Source: Cognatishimia activa
GTDB lineage: Bacteria > Pseudomonadota > Alphaproteobacteria > Rhodobacterales > Rhodobacteraceae
DNA length: 64,000 bases
Direction: 5' to 3'
Assembly (NCBI RefSeq): GCF_026016445.1
Contig: NZ_CP096147.1
Location: forward strand, 188,501 to 252,500
Shown piece by piece: positions 62,097 through 64,000 of this stretch (its first letter is position 1; each line of letters opens with the position of its first letter). The position numbers and the translations under genes were made by a program. The notes under the pieces were generated by a model. That model worked only from the letters and a program-made list of their open reading frames with translations, did no database searches and had not been told where the DNA came from.

Positions 62097-62397
62097 CTAT
62101 TCGTAACGCACGATATCGCATTTATTATTTTCCTCCAGAGTGGCGATCAAGCTGGACAAATGTTTGCCGTACCTTTCCCATTTAGCGACTGAAGTGGTGT
62201 AAATTGGCTCGCGCACTTGTGTGATGCTCGCTGTGCGGATACGGCGTTTGGATTTGTGAGAATGCAGGCAAGCGTCTTCCCACTCCAATCCGCAGTGTTC
62301 TAGCAAAGATTGTACCTGTGATTCCCGATCTGCCACCAACTCTTCGTAGTTGATCGTGTGGAAAGCACGGGATGGAAGACTTGCTTCCCAATGGTTC
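62097..62397 (-). pseudogene. Sulfotransferase C-terminal fragment cut by the IS
   Basis: The complement from 62396 reads NHWEASLPSRAFHTINYEEL, then LVADRESQVQSLLEHCGLEW, and ends with RTASITQVREPIYTTSVAKW plus RYGKHLSSLIATLEE. These match the C-terminus of Sulfotransfer_3/TPR-linked sulfotransferases (PAPS-dependent), including TASITQVREPIY. The frame runs without stop into the left end of the IS at 62398, and no N-terminal part is found on the other side. It is a truncated, non-functional remnant. Confidence 0.72.
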
Positions 62398-62453
62398 TGA
62401 GCCTCCCTATCTGAACTGGTCCACCGCTATGTTTAGGAAACGGAGGACCAAGA

Positions 62454-62732
62454 ATGACAAACAAGCGACCGAAGCCCGAGGAGATTGTCTCGAAGTTACG
62501 GCAGGTTGAAGTTCTGATGGGGCAAGGCATGCCTCGTCTGGATGCGATCAGACAGATTGGCGTTGTTGAACAGACCTGTTACCGCTGGCGCAAGCAATAC
62601 GGTGGAATGGGCGTGGATCAGTTGAAGGAACTGAAGCGACTACAGAAGGAGAACGATCGGCTGAGACGAGCAGTATCGGACCTGACGCTCGACAAGTTGA
62701 TCCTCACGGAAGCAGCAAAGGGAAACTTCTGA
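62454..62732 (+). CDS. IS3-family transposase OrfA
   Basis: A 92-residue protein: KPEEIVSKLRQVEVLMGQGM and a CYRWRKQYGG helix-turn-helix, then a leucine-zipper-like LKELKRLQKENDRLRRAV (about 59-76), ending in LILTEAAKGNF. It is the DNA-binding half of the transposase, joined to OrfB by -1 frameshifting near the end, where a CAAAGGGAAAC stretch is a possible slippery site. Confidence 0.92.
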   Translation: MTNKRPKPEEIVSKLRQVEVLMGQGMPRLDAIRQIGVVEQTCYRWRKQYGGMGVDQLKELKRLQKENDRLRRAVSDLTLDKLILTEAAKGNF

Positions 62733-62764
62733 GCCCCGCTCGCCGTCGTGCCTGCATCGAACAT

Positions 62765-63646
62765 GTGCGCCGCCAGTGCAAAGTATCTGAGCGCAGGGCC
62801 TGCCGTGTGCTGGGACAACATCGCTCGACACAGAGGCACGTCCCGAGGGGTCGTGCTGATGAAGAGCAGTTGGTTGCGGATATGATTGAACTGACCAGGC
62901 AATATGGTCGATATGGCTACCGTCGGATTGCGGCTTTGCTGAGGGAGGCGGGTTGGTCAGTCAGCGATGGGCGCATCGAACGACTATGGCGACGAGAGGG
63001 GCTAAAGGTTCCGCATAAGCAACCAAAGAAGGGGCGGCTCTGGCGGAATGATGGATCATGCGTGCGGCTGCGACCAGAGTATCGCAATCACGTCTGGTCC
63101 TATGACTTCGTTCATTGCCGGACAGATGACGGCAAGGTCTTCCGGACGCTGAACATCATTGATGAGCACAGCCGGGAATGCTTGGCGATCAAGGTAAAGC
63201 GGAAGTTGAACTCTGTAGACGTGATTGATGCACTGACAGATCTGTTCATCATGCGCGGGGCGCCTGCCTTCATCCGCTCAGACAATGGCCCTGAGTTCGT
63301 GGCTCAAGCTGTCCGGGACTGGATCGCGGCCGTGGGCTCCAAGACCGCCTATATCGAGCCTGGCTCACCCTGGGAGAACGGATACTGCGAAAGCTTCAAT
63401 GGCCGGTTCCGGGACGAACTGCTCAACGGGGAGATTTTCTATACCCTGCGGGAAGCCCAAATCCTGATCGAAGAATGGAACCTCTCGGGACATTGCGATG
63501 CAATGCCCTGCCAGTCAGTGGAAAACACTACAACACAAAACGACCACACAGTGCATTGGGCTACCGCCCACCGGCACCAGAGGCCATCATCCCGATGGAA
63601 AGCAGGCCAATCATGCACTAACAATCAACTTGGACCAGTCAGATGA
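62765..63646 (+). CDS. IS3-family transposase OrfB (integrase), C-terminus out of frame
   Basis: The frame is open upstream to about 62720 (SPARRRACIEHVRRQ). It contains the rve integrase core: HVWSYDFVHCRTDDG (first Asp), FIRSDNGPEFVA (second Asp) and ENGYCESFNGRFRDELL (Glu), a full DDE triad. After EEW the sequence departs from the family. The expected HYNTKRPHSALGYRPPAP tail exists at about 63525-63585 but in another frame, because about 44 extra bases lie at 63478-63521. The element is likely defective. Confidence 0.88.
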   Translation: MRRQCKVSERRACRVLGQHRSTQRHVPRGRADEEQLVADMIELTRQYGRYGYRRIAALLREAGWSVSDGRIERLWRREGLKVPHKQPKKGRLWRNDGSCVRLRPEYRNHVWSYDFVHCRTDDGKVFRTLNIIDEHSRECLAIKVKRKLNSVDVIDALTDLFIMRGAPAFIRSDNGPEFVAQAVRDWIAAVGSKTAYIEPGSPWENGYCESFNGRFRDELLNGEIFYTLREAQILIEEWNLSGHCDAMPCQSVENTTTQNDHTVHWATAHRHQRPSSRWKAGQSCTNNQLGPVR

Positions 63647-63655
63647 GGCTGCTCA

Positions 63656-64000
63656 AGGCTGTTCCTTTTTTGTTGGCGGGCAAGAAAACATAGACCCACT
63701 TACTGCTTGCGCAGTTGGGGTGGCACGATAGGTAATGAGAAAATTAAGGGCTAACGAATATAATTTGTCGTTTGCATCGAAAAATTCGATAGTGTTTTGC
63801 GAACAGACGTAAAGCGTAAGCAAACTCAGGGGTTAAACCTTGTTGTTGCGATGGGGCGCTCTAGTGAACCGCCTGCTCAACCACAAGCCGATTCATATAA
63901 TATTCTGCCAGCGAGGTCCGCAATTTGTTGTTGCGTAAAGAAATAGCCAAAGGTTGCTAATGTCAGAGTGCCGTGATGGACCAAAGGCTAACAATGCAAT
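63656..64000. other. Right flank of the IS, no supported gene
   Basis: I see no gene with start, SD and family similarity. On the minus strand near 63880-63990 a short frame LVHHGTLTLATFGYF reads open but cannot be assigned. The region may be part of a longer gene outside the window or decayed sequence. Confidence 0.4.

Larger units (their letters stand above)
62398..63655 (+). mobile_element. IS3-family insertion sequence (IS407-like), about 1.26 kb
   Basis: Bounded by imperfect inverted repeats: left TGAGCCTCCCTATCTGAACTGG, right complement TGAGCAGCCTCATCTGACTGG. It holds two overlapping-frame transposase genes in typical IS3 layout. The flanking 4 bases (GTTC left, AGGC right) are not a target duplication, so the flanks have changed since insertion or the ends are slightly misplaced. 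The element is probably inactive because the orfB C-terminus is out of frame. Confidence 0.85.

Noticed and set aside
62394..63659. Target-site duplication at the IS ends
   Set aside because: The 4 bases on each side (GTTC and AGGC) differ, and shifting the ends by a few bases gives no match.
1..64000. CRISPR array or phage genes
   Set aside because: No regularly spaced short direct repeats and no phage structural or integrase genes were seen; the only repeats are the dispersed IS-like ones.

Overview
This is a chromosomal segment from an alphaproteobacterium, most likely a marine Rhodobacterales (roseobacter-type) organism. The evidence is the rpmH-rnpA-yidD ... yidC-MOSC-engB-argB order, the DUF1127-type small proteins ending in an RRDIGLPE motif, moderate GC content, and many solute-binding-protein-dependent transporters and sugar-acid catabolic genes. 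The assignment rests on gene content and protein style, not on a database search.

Layout. 1-7.9 kb (minus strand): the core block for ribosome, RNase P and membrane insertion (rpmH, rnpA, yidD, yidC, MOSC, engB, start of argB), with ttcA, a c-di-GMP phosphodiesterase-like gene and two DUF1127-type small proteins inserted between yidD and yidC. 8.2-11.9 kb (plus): a TVP38-type membrane protein, a disulfide flavoprotein oxidoreductase and an orphan histidine kinase, then tRNA-Arg(ACG). 11.9-12.4 kb: a degenerate dispersed repeat directly behind the tRNA. 12.4-16.2 kb: a haloalkane-dehalogenase-like operon with a divergent LysR gene. 16.3-20.5 kb: an arsenic/thiol cluster (MFS exporter, ArsH, ArsR, GloB, cysteine-dioxygenase-like) with two matching ArsR-type operator candidates. 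20.5-21.3 kb: two unassigned genes, one looking like a truncated helix-turn-helix protein.

21.7-40.5 kb is a large LacI-type catabolic island: Gfo/Idh/MocA dehydrogenase, CoA-transferase, crotonase, aldehyde dehydrogenase, a sugar ABC importer, two GMC oxidoreductases, a Dabb protein, LacI, KDPG aldolase, KDG kinase, a fumarate-reductase-like flavoprotein and a second Gfo/Idh/MocA enzyme. The 12-bp palindrome TGGAACGTTCCA occurs twice before the first gene and once before the last, convergently transcribed gene, so it brackets the island. 42.1-47.7 kb holds LysR, a tripartite tricarboxylate transporter (TctCBA) and a Cys-type sulfatase, ending in a clear terminator. 47.8-61.2 kb holds a HAD dehalogenase-like protein and an IclR-type island. 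Its minus-strand arm is TctCBA, epimerase, KDPGal aldolase, enolase-superfamily dehydratase and aldehyde dehydrogenase; its plus-strand arm is flavoprotein, CoA-transferase and crotonase. Both arms carry an [A/T]ACGAA-N6-TTCGTA palindrome.

The most interesting result is that the two islands, each with its own regulator and importer, share an unusual enzyme set: a paralogous family I CoA-transferase plus adjacent crotonase, a soluble fumarate-reductase-type flavoprotein, an aldehyde dehydrogenase and a KDPG/KDPGal aldolase. This suggests an undescribed route in which a sugar-derived acid is activated to a CoA thioester. The substrate cannot be read from the sequence.

41.1-42.1 kb and 61.2-64 kb are mobile-element graveyards. 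They share diverged repeats with inverted GTCA/TGAC motifs, two copies of a decayed small gene, an IS end remnant, one IS3-family element (62.40-63.66 kb) with a disrupted transposase C-terminus, and a sulfotransferase gene truncated at that element.
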